Shown here: in pieces, positions 5,841 through 6,738 of the stretch | Numbering within the stretch: the stretch's first letter is position 1 | Layout: the number at the start of each line of letters is the position of its first letter | Position numbers and translations under genes: made by a program | Assembly (NCBI GenBank): GCA_900554455.1 | Contig: USHT01000067.1 | Coordinates: forward strand, 1 to 6,738 | DNA: 6,738 bases | Source: an uncultured Collinsella sp. | GTDB lineage: Bacteria > Actinomycetota > Coriobacteriia > Coriobacteriales > Coriobacteriaceae | Direction: 5' to 3' | Notes under the pieces: model-generated | The model's input: the letters and a program-made list of their open reading frames with translations, nothing else | What the model was told of the DNA's origin: nothing | Database searches by the model: none

Positions 5841-6738
5841 ATGGACGAGATGTTTGCCATTAAATGTCAAAACTGCGGCGGCCCTATGTACTCGCACCAG
5901 GCTAAGCGCAGCTTTGAGTGCGCCTATTGCGGCACGGTGGTTCCGTGGCAGGCGGACGCCGGAGAGCCCAAGAGCGCTTTGGGTATTCGCCATACGCCGT
6001 TGACGGTGGTGGATGGACTGCTCAAACTCACGCATGTGTCGCAACTCGAGCGCCCGCAGGACCCGGACTGGTATTTCTTCAATGCGCACTGGCGCAATCA
6101 GTCGGTCCTGGAACATCTGCTGTGGGAGGATCGCGGCACGGCGCAGGAGTTCCAAGAGGCCACGCATGTGAGCATTCCTTGCCCCTTCTGTGGTGCGTCC
6201 TTTGAGGGGCCATCGACCCAGCGCGTGTTTGAGTGCCCGTCCTGCGGCAACAAGATCGGCATTGCCGACCTGCTCAAGCCCGGTACCTTTAGCAAGCGCC
6301 TGACCTTGGGCGTTGGTGCGGAGTATGTGCCCGAGCAGGGTATTCCCTGCGAAATCTCGCCGCAGCAGGCACGTGCCAACGCGCTGCAGCTGGTGCGCCA
6401 GTATCCGGATGCCTTTGCCGGGCACGACGTGGAAGATGCGATCCAAAACGACATGATGCTCTTCTATTTCCCCATGGCACTGGCGGACCTGCGCATGATG
6501 GCGTCCTTCCCGGGCAAGGGCCTGAGCAAGGAAACCCTGGTGTACTACGAGGTACTCGACTGGGCATACCCCAGGGCAAACTACCTGGACGTTCGCCTCA
6601 TGGGTATTTTGGAGCCGTGGGACTATGCCAAGGTTGGGCCGTTTGACCCTGCCATGCAGGAAGGTGACTTTCGCGTCATCTCAGTCGATGCGTCTACCAA
6701 GGACCAGGTGGTCATTGATAAGTTGGCGCTCGACGTTG
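5841..6738 (+). CDS. Protein with two zinc ribbons (TFIIB-type), function unknown; 3' end outside window
   Basis: The frame from ATG 5841 stays open for 299 codons to the window edge. Two four-cysteine zinc ribbons are visible: C9-x2-C12 with C27-x2-C30 (starting KCQNCGGPM), and C114-x2-C117 with C132-x2-C135 (PCPFCG, CPSCGNKIG). The ribbons are about 100 residues apart, and the stretch between contains a W/F-rich segment (DPDWYFFNAHW). Beyond residue 165 comes IPCEISPQQARANAL and then MMLFYFPMALADLRM. These recall bacterial TFIIB-type zinc-ribbon proteins, where a ribbon is followed by a 'PF-x-[IL]-x3-A' helix and a 'Y-x-PFW' strand; that match is from memory and tentative. No membrane helix or signal peptide is seen in the visible part. 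Zinc binding is likely and no catalytic function can be named. It is divergent from the CDF gene across 218 bp. Confidence 0.85.
   Translation, partial: MDEMFAIKCQNCGGPMYSHQAKRSFECAYCGTVVPWQADAGEPKSALGIRHTPLTVVDGLLKLTHVSQLERPQDPDWYFFNAHWRNQSVLEHLLWEDRGTAQEFQEATHVSIPCPFCGASFEGPSTQRVFECPSCGNKIGIADLLKPGTFSKRLTLGVGAEYVPEQGIPCEISPQQARANALQLVRQYPDAFAGHDVEDAIQNDMMLFYFPMALADLRMMASFPGKGLSKETLVYYEVLDWAYPRANYLDVRLMGILEPWDYAKVGPFDPAMQEGDFRVISVDASTKDQVVIDKLALDV

Noticed and set aside
5691..6446. A 251-codon open frame on the minus strand over the zinc-ribbon gene
   Set aside because: It overlaps the cysteine-patterned zinc-ribbon gene, which has a strong ribosome binding site, and shows no recognisable domain.

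Overview
The window is GC-rich, with few intergenic bases, GC-ending codons and strong purine-rich ribosome binding sites. Its proteins look like those of a high-GC Gram-positive bacterium. The combination of ruvA-ruvB, a lone formate-tetrahydrofolate ligase and a clostridial-style cation diffusion facilitator suggests a gut Coriobacteriia member, with Collinsella as the best guess. That placement is inferred from the look of the sequence, not from a database search.

Layout: (1) 2-1434, the end of ruvA (5' end outside the window) translationally coupled to ruvB, the Holliday-junction branch-migration operon. (2) 1581-3248, fhs, with its own extended -10 promoter and a strong intrinsic terminator; it feeds formate into one-carbon folate metabolism. 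(3) 3430-4422, a single-pass membrane protein of unknown function. It has a disordered cytoplasmic tail carrying three copies of a short threonine motif, one transmembrane helix, a degenerate PASTA-like extracellular domain and a C-terminal tail of four 7-residue repeats. (4) 4441-5622 on the minus strand, a CDF-family divalent metal exporter whose transport-site residues read Asn-Asp-Asp-Asp, which points to manganese. (5) A 218-bp divergent intergenic region with two small inverted repeats. (6) 5841 to the window end, a protein with two four-cysteine zinc ribbons, cut off by the window.

Most of the window is housekeeping. Genes 1-3 and 6 run rightward as separate transcription units, and the CDF gene converges on gene 3 with only 18 bp between stop codons. 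The least explained part is gene 3. Its tail motifs match the [DE]-x-T-x-V-hydrophobic pattern seen around the phosphorylated threonine of the actinobacterial FHA protein GarA, and its outside domain resembles the PASTA domains of PknB-type kinases. It may therefore be a kinase-less PASTA receptor or adaptor in Ser/Thr kinase signalling, which is a hypothesis. No RNA genes, CRISPR arrays, insertion sequences or phage genes were seen, and no stretch longer than about 220 bases lacks a gene.
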